Source: Chryseobacterium defluvii
Lineage (GTDB): Bacteria > Bacteroidota > Bacteroidia > Flavobacteriales > Weeksellaceae
Length of the DNA: 64,000 nt
Reading direction: 5' to 3'
Assembly (NCBI RefSeq): GCF_014204415.1
Contig: NZ_JACHLE010000001.1
Coordinates: 558,001-622,000, forward strand
Both the position numbers and the translations under genes were made by a program. Positions 1 through 9,546 of this stretch are shown piece by piece. The notes below the pieces were generated by a model. That model was not told the origin of the DNA. It saw nothing but the letters and a program-made list of their open reading frames with translations, and made no database searches. Numbering within the stretch: the first letter of the stretch is position 1; each line of letters starts with the position of its first letter.

Positions 1-1
1 G

Positions 2-439
2 GTTAATAATTTATCCAAAATCATAGGTTTTGTTTCTTTTCCTTTGTTCTATTTTATCCTCCTGGCCTTATTTTACTGGCTGGGAACCGTTAAGATCACA
101 AGATTCAGGCAGGCTGTTCCCGGAGCTATTTTAACGACCGTTCTGTTTGTGGTTACCACTTATATTTTTGCCATCTATGTGAAAGATATTGCAAGATATA
201 ATGTTCTTTACGGATCTATCGGAAGTATGATCCTGCTGATGGTCTGGGTAAATATCAATGTGTATCTGCTTTTATTCGGGAATGAACTTAATATGGCGAT
301 CAGAAAACTGAGAATAGAAAAACTATTGTCGGATGAGCTTAAAAAAGAGACGTCCCATTTTCATACGGAAATTACAGAACCTGACTTGGAAGGAGATGAA
401 GACCATATTCTGAAACTTAATGATAAAAATAAATCATGA
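2..439 (+). CDS. YihY/BrkB-family membrane protein, C-terminal part
   Basis: The reading frame is open from the first bases of the window, so the gene begins upstream and only about the last 145 residues are seen. Three hydrophobic segments are visible (starting near the window edge, around IFAIYVKDI, and around ILLMVWVNINVYLLLFGNELN). The final segment, with its Gly-Asn-Glu-Leu-Asn ending, is the signature of the YihY/BrkB integral membrane family. The tail after it is charged and probably cytoplasmic. The family was once called ribonuclease BN, but that activity is not supported. Its stop overlaps the start of the next gene (ATGA), so the two are probably co-transcribed. The role is unknown. 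Confidence 0.8.
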   Translation, partial: VNNLSKIIGFVSFPLFYFILLALFYWLGTVKITRFRQAVPGAILTTVLFVVTTYIFAIYVKDIARYNVLYGSIGSMILLMVWVNINVYLLLFGNELNMAIRKLRIEKLLSDELKKETSHFHTEITEPDLEGDEDHILKLNDKNKS

Positions 440-819
440 TTAAATCTGTCAAAAGCTTAATTATTCTTGCATCCTTTACTTTGTTTTCCTGTGATCATAT
501 CATTGATGAAATAGATCGTGAAAGAGAAGAGGAAAGCTATACTACGCCCTATATGGGAAAATGGACGGGAAATTTTAATGGAGATCAAAGCGGAACTTTA
601 GTTTTGAATGTAGGTAAGAGCGGAACCATAGAAGGAGTAAGAGTGTCGGGTAGTTTTCAGGAAACCTTTTATACTTCACTTCTGGGAGGCGGAAGCGGAG
701 CTATTAATGGTATTACAACTTCGGGTTCGGGATTTGTTCTGCATGGAAGCCTCGAATCCAAATCCGGAACCTGGACTATAGGAAATCTGAACGGAACATG
801 GTCTGTAATAAAAAATTAA
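436..819 (+). CDS. Small predicted lipoprotein
   Basis: 127 residues with a short N-terminal hydrophobic segment and a lipobox-like LFSC at residues 16-19, so Cys19 is the probable lipidation site. The mature part starts with an acidic, charged stretch and then becomes a Gly/Ser/Thr-rich beta-type region with GTW and NGTW repeats near the end. This resembles small lipocalin-like or membrane-anchored beta domains in Bacteroidota, but I do not recognise a named family. The start overlaps the stop of the YihY-like gene by 4 bases (ATGA), which suggests translational coupling. It ends 8 bp from the convergent nhaA gene with no clear terminator between them. Confidence 0.7.
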   Translation: MIKSVKSLIILASFTLFSCDHIIDEIDREREEESYTTPYMGKWTGNFNGDQSGTLVLNVGKSGTIEGVRVSGSFQETFYTSLLGGGSGAINGITTSGSGFVLHGSLESKSGTWTIGNLNGTWSVIKN

Positions 820-827
820 TAAGGAGA

Positions 828-2009
828 TTATTCTTCTGTTATAGTCCCGTTATTCTTCTTTGCCTCCATACTTAATGTGATAAATCCTAAAATTGCGGCT
901 AAAAAAGAAGCTACTAAAATGGCAAATTTTGCCTCATTCTGTAGGGTAATCTGACCTTTAAATGAGAGCAATGCAATAAAAATAGACATTGTAAAGCCAA
1001 TTCCGGCTAAAAAACCAACCCCCAGCATTTGCATCCATGAACTGTCCTGAGGCAGAGAACTCAGTTTAAGCCTGATAGCAATAAACGAGAAAAGATTGAT
1101 GCCGATAAGTTTTCCCAGAACCAACCCGCCAATAACTCCTATTCCCAAGGTGCTGGTCAATCCCCCAAGCATCTCATTGCTGAATGTAATATTGGTATTG
1201 GCTAAGGCAAAGACGGGCATGATAAGGAAATTGACCGGAAAATGGAGCTTGTGTTCCAGCTTTTCCAAAGGTGATGGTTCCACATCGGAAGTATTGGTAG
1301 GAATGGAAAAAGCCAGCAATACCCCGGCAATAGTGGCATGCACCCCTGAATGATGCAGGAAGTACCATAAGAATGCTCCGGGGATTAAATAGAAGATCAT
1401 TTTTTTAACCTTTAAAAAATTCAAAAGGAATAATAAAGCAGTTATCCCGAAAGATAACAACAGGTAGGTCCAGTGTATCTGTTCGGTATAAAAAACGGCA
1501 ATGACCAATATGGCCCCCAAGTCATCTACGATGGCCAAAGCAGCGAGGAAGATCTTTATGGAATTAGGAACCCTGTTTCCCAGCATGGAAACGATAGCCA
1601 GAGAGAACGCAATATCTGTTGCCATGGGAATTCCCCAACCGTTACCGTATTGAGTCCCAAAGTTAAAAATACTGAAAATAAGGGCAGGAATCAGCATTCC
1701 ACCTATAGCGGCTACTATGGGGAGTGAGGCATTTTTAAAAGAAGAAAGTTCGCCTTCTACAAGTTCCCGCTTGATCTCCAGGCCTACCAGAAGGAAGAAT
1801 ATGGCCATCAAACCATCATTGATCCATATGCTGACAGGATAACTCAGATGAAAAAGGTTAATTCCTGCCTCCTTATCCAGAAACTTCTGAAAGCTTCCCG
1901 CTGAAGCTGAATTAGCAATGAAAAGCGATATTAATACACATACAATAAGTATGATCCCTGAAGACTGGCTGCTGTTAAAAAACTTTTTAAAATAAAGCGA
2001 TAAATTCAT
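828..2009 (-). CDS. nhaA: Na+/H+ antiporter NhaA
   Basis: 393 residues, the usual NhaA length, with about 12 hydrophobic helices. NhaA expels Na+ (or Li+) in exchange for H+ at the inner membrane and supports pH and salt homeostasis. The ion-binding motif is visible as AIVDDLGAI with Asp162-Asp163, and Asp132 lies in the preceding ATDIAF motif, matching the paired aspartates of the Escherichia coli enzyme. The N-terminal LVGLEIKRE stretch is also characteristic. The gene lies 8 bp downstream of the (p)ppGpp synthetase gene on the same strand, so the two may share a transcript. It converges with the small lipoprotein gene. Confidence 0.96.
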   Translation of the reverse strand: MNLSLYFKKFFNSSQSSGIILIVCVLISLFIANSASAGSFQKFLDKEAGINLFHLSYPVSIWINDGLMAIFFLLVGLEIKRELVEGELSSFKNASLPIVAAIGGMLIPALIFSIFNFGTQYGNGWGIPMATDIAFSLAIVSMLGNRVPNSIKIFLAALAIVDDLGAILVIAVFYTEQIHWTYLLLSFGITALLFLLNFLKVKKMIFYLIPGAFLWYFLHHSGVHATIAGVLLAFSIPTNTSDVEPSPLEKLEHKLHFPVNFLIMPVFALANTNITFSNEMLGGLTSTLGIGVIGGLVLGKLIGINLFSFIAIRLKLSSLPQDSSWMQMLGVGFLAGIGFTMSIFIALLSFKGQITLQNEAKFAILVASFLAAILGFITLSMEAKKNNGTITEE

Positions 2010-2017
2010 TGATAAGG

Positions 2018-4222
2018 TTATACCCGCCTCACCCTCGAGACTCCGTTAATGGTTTTAAGTTTCTTGAATGATTCTTCCAGCTGGCTCTTATTCTTTACCT
2101 CAAGAGTAATATTTCCGGTAAATATTCCGTCATTGGATTCAATGGACATACTTTTCATATCCATTCCCATAGAGTTGCTAATGACTGCTGTAATATCATT
2201 GATCATTCCCATTCTGTCAAGCCCTTCGATCTCAATTTTCACACGGTTTTTAAAGCTCTCGGCATTCACCCATTTTGCAGGGATCACCCTGTAATCATAC
2301 TGGGCTCTGAGGTTGATCGCATTAGGGCAGTTGTCATTATGAACCTTTATCCCGTCTGAAATTGTAATGAAACCGAAAATTTTATCCCCAGGAATAACCG
2401 TACAACATTTCGCATAGCTATAGTTCAGCTTTTCCTCGTCTTTTCCAAAGACGATCATGTCCAGATTGGTCTCTTTCGGTTCTTCAAATTCCTGGTTTTT
2501 AGCAGGTGATTTCCTGAATCGGGAAAGTAAATTGTTGAATACGTTCTTACTTTCAATATATTTTCTTAAACTGCTTGCGTCCAGATCATTACTCTGGAAT
2601 TTCAGGTATAATTCCTGTGATGTTTTCAGATTGAAGAATTTCTGAAGTTTATTGACTTCTTCATCATTAAAATTGATCTTGGCATGACGAAGCTTTCTCT
2701 GCAGAATCTCTTTTCCTTCATCTACCAATTGGTTTTTTTGGGAGTTCAGGAAGCCTTTGATTTTTGATTTGGCCTTGGAAGTCACTACAAATTCCAGCCA
2801 GTCGGTTTTTGGCTTTTGATTCTGGGATGAAAGAATGTCTATCTGATCACCATTCTGAAGAACATAAGAAATAGGAACCAGCTTTCCGTTGATTTTAGCG
2901 CCTAAACATTTCATTCCCAGATCAGAGTGAACGGCAAAAGCAAAATCAAGGGCTGTGGCATTGGTAGGCAGGATCTTGATTTCTCCTTTCGGGGTAAATA
3001 CGAAAACCTCTTTTGAGTATAAATTAAGCTTGATATTATCTAAAAGCTCGGAAGTTGAAAGATTCTGCTGCTGTTCGAGGACTTCACGGATCTCGGTGAC
3101 CCATTTTTCAAAATTCCGGTCATCTGAACTTTGTTTATATCCTTCTTTGTATTTATAGTGGGCTGCAACTCCTTTCTCGGCAATTTCATCCATCCTTTCG
3201 GAGCGGATCTGCACTTCGATCCATTTTCTGTCAGGGCCCAGAACCGTTAAATGTAAGCTTTCATATCCTGTGGAACGGGGCTGGGTGATCCAGTCACGCA
3301 TTCTGGAAGGATTGGTATGGTAAACATCAGTAACGATAGAGTAGATCTTCCAGGCCAGGAACTTTTCATTTTTAGCATCGGATCTGTAAATAATCCTGAT
3401 GGCATAATTATCAAATACTTCTTCAAAAGGTACTCCCTGTTTCAGCATTTTCCTGTAAATGGAAGAAATGGCTTTGGCGCGGCCTTTTATTTTAAAATTC
3501 AATCCTTCTTCATTGAGCCTTTCGGAAACTTCTTTCTTGAATTCTTCAATATACCTTTCACGGCTTTCTTTGGCTAATTCAAGCTTTTCTGTGATCTCAT
3601 TATAAATTTCGGGATTATTATATTTTAAAGAAAGGTCTTCTAGTTCTGATTTAATATTATACAGGCCTAAACGGTGAGCCAACGGAGCATAAATATACAC
3701 CGTTTCAGAAGCGATCTTCTTCTGCTTATCCGGTGCCATGCTCTCCAGGGTACGCATATTATGAAGGCGGTCTGCAATTTTGATCAGGATCACCCTGAAA
3801 TCTTCAGACAATGTCAGCAGAAGCTTCCGGTAGTTTTCTGACTGTACGGAAATATTCTGGTGATTCATAATGGATATCTTGGTCAACCCATTTACGATAT
3901 TGGCAATTTTTGCCCCGAAAATTTTCTTAAGGTCTTCGTAAGTGTAATCGGAGTCCTCTATAACATCATGCAGTAATGCACAGGCAATAGAAGTGGCTCC
4001 CAATCCTATTTCCGTAGCAACAATTTTAGCAACGGCGATTGGGTGATAGATATAAGGTTCCCCTGTTTTTCTCCTCTGGTCTTTATGGGCATCCAGCGCA
4101 ATATCGAAAGCCTTTCGGATCAGTTTGTTATTTTCTTCATCCAGACCTCTGTAAGTGTTAGAAATCAGGTCCTTATATCTTGCAAGTATCTCTTTATTCT
4201 CTAATTCTAAATCGTAACTCAT
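2018..4222 (-). CDS. Bifunctional (p)ppGpp synthetase/hydrolase (RelA/SpoT family)
   Basis: 734 residues with the full long-RSH domain order. An HD hydrolase domain comes first (H46, H85-D86 in LLHDVIED, and the ADRLHNMRTL motif near 150). A synthetase domain follows (about 235-355, with GYESLH). Then come a TGS domain (about 395-455, starting EVFVFTPKG) and a C-terminal ACT domain (about 660-734). Both catalytic centres look intact, so it should make and degrade the stringent-response alarmone, as the single long RSH of Bacteroidota does. It is followed at 8 bp by nhaA. The ATG at 4222 matches the usual N-terminus of the family. The intergenic region upstream holds the terminator of the preceding gene. 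Confidence 0.96.
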   Translation of the reverse strand: MSYDLELENKEILARYKDLISNTYRGLDEENNKLIRKAFDIALDAHKDQRRKTGEPYIYHPIAVAKIVATEIGLGATSIACALLHDVIEDSDYTYEDLKKIFGAKIANIVNGLTKISIMNHQNISVQSENYRKLLLTLSEDFRVILIKIADRLHNMRTLESMAPDKQKKIASETVYIYAPLAHRLGLYNIKSELEDLSLKYNNPEIYNEITEKLELAKESRERYIEEFKKEVSERLNEEGLNFKIKGRAKAISSIYRKMLKQGVPFEEVFDNYAIRIIYRSDAKNEKFLAWKIYSIVTDVYHTNPSRMRDWITQPRSTGYESLHLTVLGPDRKWIEVQIRSERMDEIAEKGVAAHYKYKEGYKQSSDDRNFEKWVTEIREVLEQQQNLSTSELLDNIKLNLYSKEVFVFTPKGEIKILPTNATALDFAFAVHSDLGMKCLGAKINGKLVPISYVLQNGDQIDILSSQNQKPKTDWLEFVVTSKAKSKIKGFLNSQKNQLVDEGKEILQRKLRHAKINFNDEEVNKLQKFFNLKTSQELYLKFQSNDLDASSLRKYIESKNVFNNLLSRFRKSPAKNQEFEEPKETNLDMIVFGKDEEKLNYSYAKCCTVIPGDKIFGFITISDGIKVHNDNCPNAINLRAQYDYRVIPAKWVNAESFKNRVKIEIEGLDRMGMINDITAVISNSMGMDMKSMSIESNDGIFTGNITLEVKNKSQLEESFKKLKTINGVSRVRRV

Positions 4223-4281
4223 TTGTGTGAAAAGCCTATATTTAGACGAAAATACGAAATTTTTTCTATTTTTCCAACCAT

Positions 4282-4310
4282 AAAAAATCCGAAGAGGATT
4301 CTACGGATTT
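4282..4310 (-). terminator. Intrinsic terminator of the 4335-4700 gene
   Basis: On the minus strand AAATCCG and CGGATTT form a stem closed by a 12-base internal region, followed by a run of T. It lies just after the stop of the small gene at 4335 and before the start of the (p)ppGpp enzyme gene. Confidence 0.65.
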
Positions 4311-4334
4311 CGGTTATTAGAATTTATGTTATTG

Positions 4335-4700
4335 TCAGAACTTCACTTCGGAGTCGATGCCGTTGCTTGAAGCTTTTATCTTTACTTCGGGGCTGTCATG
4401 AATTTCAGCTTTGCTTCTGGCATCAATGAATTTTTTAACGTTATGGTAATGAGCCTGCTCAATACTCATGTTTTCAATGAAATAGGTCTTCAGGACAGAG
4501 TTGAGACCGAAAACGCTCCGGGCATTATCCGCCTGGCTTTGATCTTTAACTGCCACACTCGCCAGGTACTGGGAGTTATGATGGTTGTCATCAAGATATA
4601 CAATGTAATCTGAATTTTCGAAACCAGAACTTTCTAAATCGGTTTCAAGTTTTTTGTAGTCGCTGTGATGCCCAAATAATCCAGCTAATATATTTGACAT
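4335..4700 (-). CDS. Small soluble protein, possibly stress-related
   Basis: 121 residues with no signal peptide or membrane segment. The first half alternates beta and alpha stretches (HSDYKKLETDLESSGF, then DYIVYLDD). A segment reading ASVAVKDQSQADNARSVFG then looks like the turn-helix repeat of small alpha/beta proteins related to general stress protein 17M/YflT. The C-terminal 25 residues are charged and low in complexity. I do not recognise a precise family, and the stress link is only an inference from fold-like pattern. It is a single gene with its own terminator, next to the stringent-response gene. Confidence 0.6.
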   Translation of the reverse strand: MSNILAGLFGHHSDYKKLETDLESSGFENSDYIVYLDDNHHNSQYLASVAVKDQSQADNARSVFGLNSVLKTYFIENMSIEQAHYHNVKKFIDARSKAEIHDSPEVKIKASSNGIDSEVKF

Positions 4701-4858
4701 AGCACTAGTTTTAAAATTTGTACTTAAAGATAATAAATAATTTTCAATTATGTTGAAAATATTTTAATAAAATTAGTTATTTTTTATTTCATCTATAATG
4801 TTATAGGGTGTGTTCGAAATTATCTATTAATTACTTTTTAGCATTGAATAATTTATAT

Positions 4859-5087
4859 TCTCGCAGATTTGGCAGATGACACAAATGATGATATTAATAA
4901 AAAGTCTGTTTAAATGCGACTTAAGGCGCTGGAATTTTTTTACCATTAAGGAATTAAGCTTACTAATCTGCTTATGAATTGTTTAAGAAATCAATATATG
5001 GATTTCAAAAACATTTAAAATATCTTAATTCCTTAATAGTATATAAATTTTTCAAAAAGATCTGCGTAATCTGCTAAATCTGAGAGA
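4859..5087. repeat. Long imperfect inverted-repeat element in a gene-free gap
   Basis: The 405-bp gap 4701-5105 holds no gene. Within it, an outer pair of arms (4859-4886 beginning TCTCGCAGATTTGGCAGAT; 5059-5087 ending GCTAAATCTGAGAGA) and an inner pair (ATTAAGGAATTAAG near 4945-4958; CTTAATTCCTTAAT near 5023-5037) are reverse complements with few mismatches. The arrangement is a nested palindrome of about 230 bp, of the kind found as dispersed noncoding elements in Chryseobacterium-type genomes. It lies just after the 3' end of acs and could fold into a long hairpin there. Confidence 0.6.
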
Positions 5088-5105
5088 AATTAAAAAGAAC
5101 AAAGC

Positions 5106-7016
5106 TTAGCTCAGTCTTTCGTTTTTAATTTCCTCCACAATTTCCGGATTCAATAAAGTAGAAATATCCCCGAAATTACTGAAATCCCCTTCCGCGATCT
5201 TTCTCAGGATCCTGCGCATGATCTTTCCGGAACGGGTCTTCGGAAGCCCTGATACAAACTGTATCTTATCGAGCTTGGCAATAGGCCCGATCTGTTCAGA
5301 GATCAGCTGATTGATTTCTTTTCTCAGATTCTCCTTATCACGGCCTTCTCCGGTTTCTTTTAAAATGACAAAACCATATAATGCATTCCCTTTGATATCA
5401 TGAGGGTAGCCTACAATGGCAGATTCCGCAACGGCCGGATGCTCATTGATGCTGTCTTCAATAGGGGCAGTCCCCAGATTATGACCGGAAACAATGATCA
5501 CATCATCTACACGGCCTGTAATTCTGTAATAGCCCACTTCATCTCTTAAAGCACCGTCACCCGTAAAGTATTTTCCCGGAAAGGCTGTAAAATAGGTCTC
5601 TTTATATCTTTGATGATCGCCCCAGATCGTCCTTGCGATTCCCGGCCATGGAAAGCGGATGCATAGATTGCCTGTAACCTGGTTTCCTGTGATCTCGTTA
5701 CGTTTGTCATCCATCAGGACAGGCTGTATTCCAGGTAATGGCAGTGTGGCATAGGTGGGTTTTGTAGGAGTGACGAATGGGATAGGAGAGATCATGATCC
5801 CGCCGGTCTCAGTTTGCCACCAGGTATCTACGATCGGGCATTTTTTTCCTCCTACATGATCATTGAACCAATGCCAGGCTTCATCATTAATAGGTTCTCC
5901 AACGGATCCTATTACTTTTAATGTGCTCAGATCATGTTTGTCCACCCATTCTGCACTTTCTTTGGCTAAAGAACGGATGGCTGTAGGTGCTGTATAGAAT
6001 TGGGTGACTTTATGCTTCTCAATCACTTCCCAAAAACGATCCGGCTTGGGGTATGTGGGGATTCCTTCGAAAATGATGGTTGTAGCTCCGTTGCATAAAG
6101 GCCCGTAAAGAATATAGGAATGTCCTGTGATCCAGCCAATATCGGCAGTACACCAGTAAATATCATTTTCCTGATAATTGAAAATATTTTTAAAGGTATA
6201 CGCAGTATATACCATATATCCGGCGCAGGTATGGAGCATTCCTTTAGGTTTACCCGTAGAGCCGGAAGTATAAAGGATGAAAAGGGGATCTTCCGCATCC
6301 ATAATCACGGTAACAAAATCTGCAGAAGCTTTTTCATACAGATCTGCCATCCAGGAGTCCCGGCCTTCTTTCATCCTGATCTCGTTATGAGTTCTTTTCA
6401 CCACCAGGACTTTCTCTACGCTAGGGGTCTTTTCTAAAGCCTCGTCTACAATGCTTTTCAGGTCAAGGACTTTGTTTCCTCTATAGCTTCCGTCCGAAGT
6501 AATGACCATTTTGGCTTCACAGTCATTGATCCTTGAAGCTACTGCCGAAGCGGAGAAGCCTGCAAAAATTACAGAGTGTACCGCACCCAGCTTTGCACAG
6601 GCCAGCATGGCAACTGCCAGTTCAGGGATCATCGGAAGGTAAATGCAGACACGGTCTCCCTTCTGAATTCCCATGTCTCTTAGCACGTTGGCTGTTTTAT
6701 TGACCCGGGTGTATAATTCATTATAAGTAATATGCTGGGCTGCTTCTTTTGGATCATTAGGTTCCCATATGATGGCTGCTTTGTCGCCTCTTTCTGCCAG
6801 ATGCCTGTCCAGGCAGTTTTTGGTAATATTCAGCTTGGCATTCTTGAACCATGAGATTTTGGCCTCATGCATATCATAATCAACGACTTTACTCCAGCGC
6901 TGGTACCAGACAAAGTTTTTATCAGCAATATTATCCCAGAATTTCTTGGGGTTTTTAATAGACTTTTTATATTGTTTAAAATAATCAGGCAGGTCTTCGA
7001 TCTGGTAATTTCTCAT
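5106..7016 (-). CDS. acs: Acetyl-CoA synthetase (acetate--CoA ligase)
   Basis: 636 residues, the usual length. The enzyme activates acetate with ATP and CoA to acetyl-CoA. An N-terminal ACAS segment with NIADKNFVWYQRW is present. The adenylate-forming signature YTSGSTGKPKG lies in the middle, DTWWQTETGG follows, and the C-terminal PKTRSGKIMRRIL motif carries the lysine that is catalytic and typically controlled by acetylation. The gene follows the propionyl-CoA synthetase gene by 50 bp and probably forms an operon with it. A histidine-kinase/symporter fusion and a receiver protein lie directly upstream, so acetate or propionate supply may be sensed at this locus. Confidence 0.96.
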   Translation of the reverse strand: MRNYQIEDLPDYFKQYKKSIKNPKKFWDNIADKNFVWYQRWSKVVDYDMHEAKISWFKNAKLNITKNCLDRHLAERGDKAAIIWEPNDPKEAAQHITYNELYTRVNKTANVLRDMGIQKGDRVCIYLPMIPELAVAMLACAKLGAVHSVIFAGFSASAVASRINDCEAKMVITSDGSYRGNKVLDLKSIVDEALEKTPSVEKVLVVKRTHNEIRMKEGRDSWMADLYEKASADFVTVIMDAEDPLFILYTSGSTGKPKGMLHTCAGYMVYTAYTFKNIFNYQENDIYWCTADIGWITGHSYILYGPLCNGATTIIFEGIPTYPKPDRFWEVIEKHKVTQFYTAPTAIRSLAKESAEWVDKHDLSTLKVIGSVGEPINDEAWHWFNDHVGGKKCPIVDTWWQTETGGIMISPIPFVTPTKPTYATLPLPGIQPVLMDDKRNEITGNQVTGNLCIRFPWPGIARTIWGDHQRYKETYFTAFPGKYFTGDGALRDEVGYYRITGRVDDVIIVSGHNLGTAPIEDSINEHPAVAESAIVGYPHDIKGNALYGFVILKETGEGRDKENLRKEINQLISEQIGPIAKLDKIQFVSGLPKTRSGKIMRRILRKIAEGDFSNFGDISTLLNPEIVEEIKNERLS

Positions 7017-7066
7017 ATCCTTTTGTTTGAATTTAGATTGTATGTTATAGTTGGTATTTTTAGCCT

Positions 7067-8953
7067 TTAAGCTCTGTATTCTTTGATTTTTTCCCGGATC
7101 TCATCAATGATCTTTTCATCATCAATAGTTGACGGGATCTGGAAGTCTTTTCCGTCCAGTAATGTTCTGATCAATTTTCTTAAGATCTTCCCGGAGCGTG
7201 TCTTTGGCAGGCGTTTAACAGTCATTACATTTTTCAGGCATGCGACGGCTCCTATTTTTTCACGAACGGCCTGTACGATTTCTTTTTCCACCTTATCTTC
7301 TGAAATGCCTGAACCGTTTTTTAAGACAACGGCCGCAAACGGGATCTGACCTTTTAATTCATCATCAATTCCCACTACGGCACATTCGGCAACTTCAGGA
7401 TGGGAGGAAACGATTTCTTCCATTTCCGAGGTAGAAAGCCTGTGTCCGGCAACATTGATCACATCATCCACTCTCCCCGTGATGAAAATATAGCCGTCTT
7501 CATCTTTGATGGCGCCATCTCCGGAGAAATAATATCCTTTATATTGTGACAGATAGCTGTTCTGAAAACGTTCCTGATCTTTCCATATTCCCAGAAGGGC
7601 ACCCGGCGGAAGCGGAAGCCTGATGACAAGGTAGCCTTCATGATGCGGGGCCAGTTCGTATCCGTTTTCATCAAAGATTTTAATATCATATCCCGGAACA
7701 GGTTTTCCGGCAGAAGCCCGTTTAATGGTATAGGTATTATCAAAAGTGAGCAATCCGAGCATGGGCCAGCCGGATTCTGTCTGCCACCAATGATCTATCG
7801 CGGGGACTCCTATGTGCTCGGCAAACCAGTCTAGGGTAGCTACATCACAGCGTTCCCCGGCCAGAAACTGTTTCCTGAAATGGGAAAGGTCATATTTTTT
7901 GACCAACTCTCCATTGGGATCTTCTTTTTTAATAGCTCTTATAGCAGTAGGAGCGGTAAACATCACAGAAACTTTATATTCCGAAATGATCCGCCAGAAA
8001 GTTCCTGCATCAGGGGTCATGATAGGTTTTCCCTCAAAAATTATGGTTGTATTTCTGTTGATCAGGGGACCGTATACCGTATAGCTGTGGCCAACAGCCC
8101 AGCCAAAATCCGAAGCGGCCCAGTACGTTTCTCCCGGCTCAATGCCATAGATGTATTTCATGGAAAATTTCAGAGCTGTGGCATAACCTCCTGTATCACG
8201 GGCAATTCCTTTTGGCTTCCCTGTAGTTCCGGAAGTGTAAAGCAAATAAAGTGGGTGTGTGGATTCTACGGAAACGCAGTCAGCAGGTTCTGATTTTTCA
8301 GTTAATTCTTCATAATCTATCAGATCCTCAAACATCTCGTGCTGGTTATCTACCAGTTTGCGGTTGTAAACAATAATATGATCCACTTTGTCCTGAGCCA
8401 GTTCAATGGCTTTTTCAACTAATGGAAGGTAGGGGATTCTTTTGGCAATTTCCATCCCTGCAGTTGCGGTGATGAGAGCTTTTGGTTTGCAGTCATCAAT
8501 TCTCACTACAAGCTCATGCGGTGCAAAACCTCCGAAAACCACATTGTGGATCACCCCGATCCTTGCGCAGGCCAGCATGGCAAACAACGTCTGAGGGATC
8601 ATAGGCATATAAATAATGGCTGTATCACCTTTTGTTAAGCCTAGGGAAGTAAGTCCGCCGGCGAATTTTGAAATTTCTTCTTTGGCCTGATTGAAGGTAT
8701 AGGTTTTCTTCTTGCCGGTAACAGGGGAATCATAAATAATGGCAACCTGTTCTCCAAAACTGTCTTCAATATGCTTGTCTATACATAAATAGCACATATT
8801 AAGCTTCCCGTCTGCAAACCATTGGGTATAACGGGCCTCATCCTGCGAAAGGATTTGTATCGGAAACTCAAACCATTGGATCTCCCGGGCCTGTTCTTTC
8901 CAGAAACTTTCTTTGTCTTCTATACTTTTTTTAAATAGATCATCTGCATTCAT
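7067..8953 (-). CDS. prpE: Propionyl-CoA synthetase-type acyl-CoA ligase
   Basis: 628 residues and homologous to the adjacent acs product, but with features of the propionate branch. These are the phrase KGIARDTGGYATAL after the ATP-binding motif YTSGTTGKPKG, DHWWQTESGWP in place of the acs version, and GRVDDVINVAGHRLST. The C-terminal PKTRSGKILRKLI lysine motif is present. It should activate propionate (and acetate less well) for the methylmalonyl or methylcitrate routes. The specificity is inferred from these motifs only. It lies 219 bp downstream of a receiver-only response regulator and 50 bp upstream of acs, all on the minus strand. Confidence 0.88.
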   Translation of the reverse strand: MNADDLFKKSIEDKESFWKEQAREIQWFEFPIQILSQDEARYTQWFADGKLNMCYLCIDKHIEDSFGEQVAIIYDSPVTGKKKTYTFNQAKEEISKFAGGLTSLGLTKGDTAIIYMPMIPQTLFAMLACARIGVIHNVVFGGFAPHELVVRIDDCKPKALITATAGMEIAKRIPYLPLVEKAIELAQDKVDHIIVYNRKLVDNQHEMFEDLIDYEELTEKSEPADCVSVESTHPLYLLYTSGTTGKPKGIARDTGGYATALKFSMKYIYGIEPGETYWAASDFGWAVGHSYTVYGPLINRNTTIIFEGKPIMTPDAGTFWRIISEYKVSVMFTAPTAIRAIKKEDPNGELVKKYDLSHFRKQFLAGERCDVATLDWFAEHIGVPAIDHWWQTESGWPMLGLLTFDNTYTIKRASAGKPVPGYDIKIFDENGYELAPHHEGYLVIRLPLPPGALLGIWKDQERFQNSYLSQYKGYYFSGDGAIKDEDGYIFITGRVDDVINVAGHRLSTSEMEEIVSSHPEVAECAVVGIDDELKGQIPFAAVVLKNGSGISEDKVEKEIVQAVREKIGAVACLKNVMTVKRLPKTRSGKILRKLIRTLLDGKDFQIPSTIDDEKIIDEIREKIKEYRA

Positions 8954-9092
8954 ATCAATAAAGTGTTTTTATGCTCATTATGTTGATCAAATATTGTTTT
9001 GTGAACAGAAATTTATCTGTTTTAATAGTCTTTATTTCTAAACCATTAAGATTGGATTAAGCTTTTAAGAATATTAAGCATTACTTAAAGTT

Positions 9093-9130
9093 GAGATTCT
9101 TCATTCCGCTTTCGCTTCATTCAGAATGAC
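9093..9130 (-). repeat. Dispersed GTCATTCTGA-type element
   Basis: Read on the minus strand this stretch opens GTCATTCTGAATGAAGCG and closes GAATGAAGAATCTC. Related pieces opening GTCATTCTG occur at 30788, 31625 and 32580 in other intergenic gaps. It lies between the receiver gene and prpE. No reading frame is present. It seems to be a copy of a small noncoding genomic repeat. Confidence 0.5.
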
Positions 9131-9172
9131 AAAATGGGTTTAAGTCCATTGTCTTTATTCTTTTCTCCTTAC

Positions 9173-9535
9173 CTACTCAAACATTTCCTCAATCTGCTGG
9201 ATCAGTTTTTTGATGGAATAAGGTTTTGTTACATAGGCATCTGCTCCCATTTCAAGACCTCTTTCAATATCTTTAGGATTGTTTTTGGCACTCAGAAAAA
9301 TAACTTTGGTATCCTTTAATTTTTCATCCTGCTTAATGATCTCTAAAGTGCTGTATCCGTCAAGGTTGGGCATCATGATATCGAGGAGGATCACATCCGG
9401 AATCATTGTTTTCAGGAAGTCCAGCACTTCGGTACCATCCCTTGCAATGTAGACGTCATAACCGTTTTTCTTAAAGCTGTATTCCAGCGACATTAATATT
9501 TTATGCTCATCATCCGCAATGATTATCTTTTTCAT
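9173..9535 (-). CDS. Single-domain response regulator (CheY-like receiver)
   Basis: 120 residues consisting only of a receiver domain. The acidic pocket (ADDE, residues 7-10), the phosphorylated Asp52 in LLDIMMP, the Ser of FLSAKN and the Lys of the VTKPYS motif are all visible. There is no DNA-binding output domain. It starts 11 bp after the stop of the symporter/histidine kinase gene, so it is its evident partner. The output must come from protein-protein contact or phosphotransfer to another regulator. It lies directly upstream of prpE-acs. Confidence 0.92.
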   Translation of the reverse strand: MKKIIIADDEHKILMSLEYSFKKNGYDVYIARDGTEVLDFLKTMIPDVILLDIMMPNLDGYSTLEIIKQDEKLKDTKVIFLSAKNNPKDIERGLEMGADAYVTKPYSIKKLIQQIEEMFE

Positions 9536-9546
9536 AAATTTTGGTT

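Noticed and set aside
1096-1353. Opposite-strand open frames within nhaA and other long genes
   Set aside because: They overlap strongly supported genes, have no domain resemblance, and arise from codon bias of the true frame.
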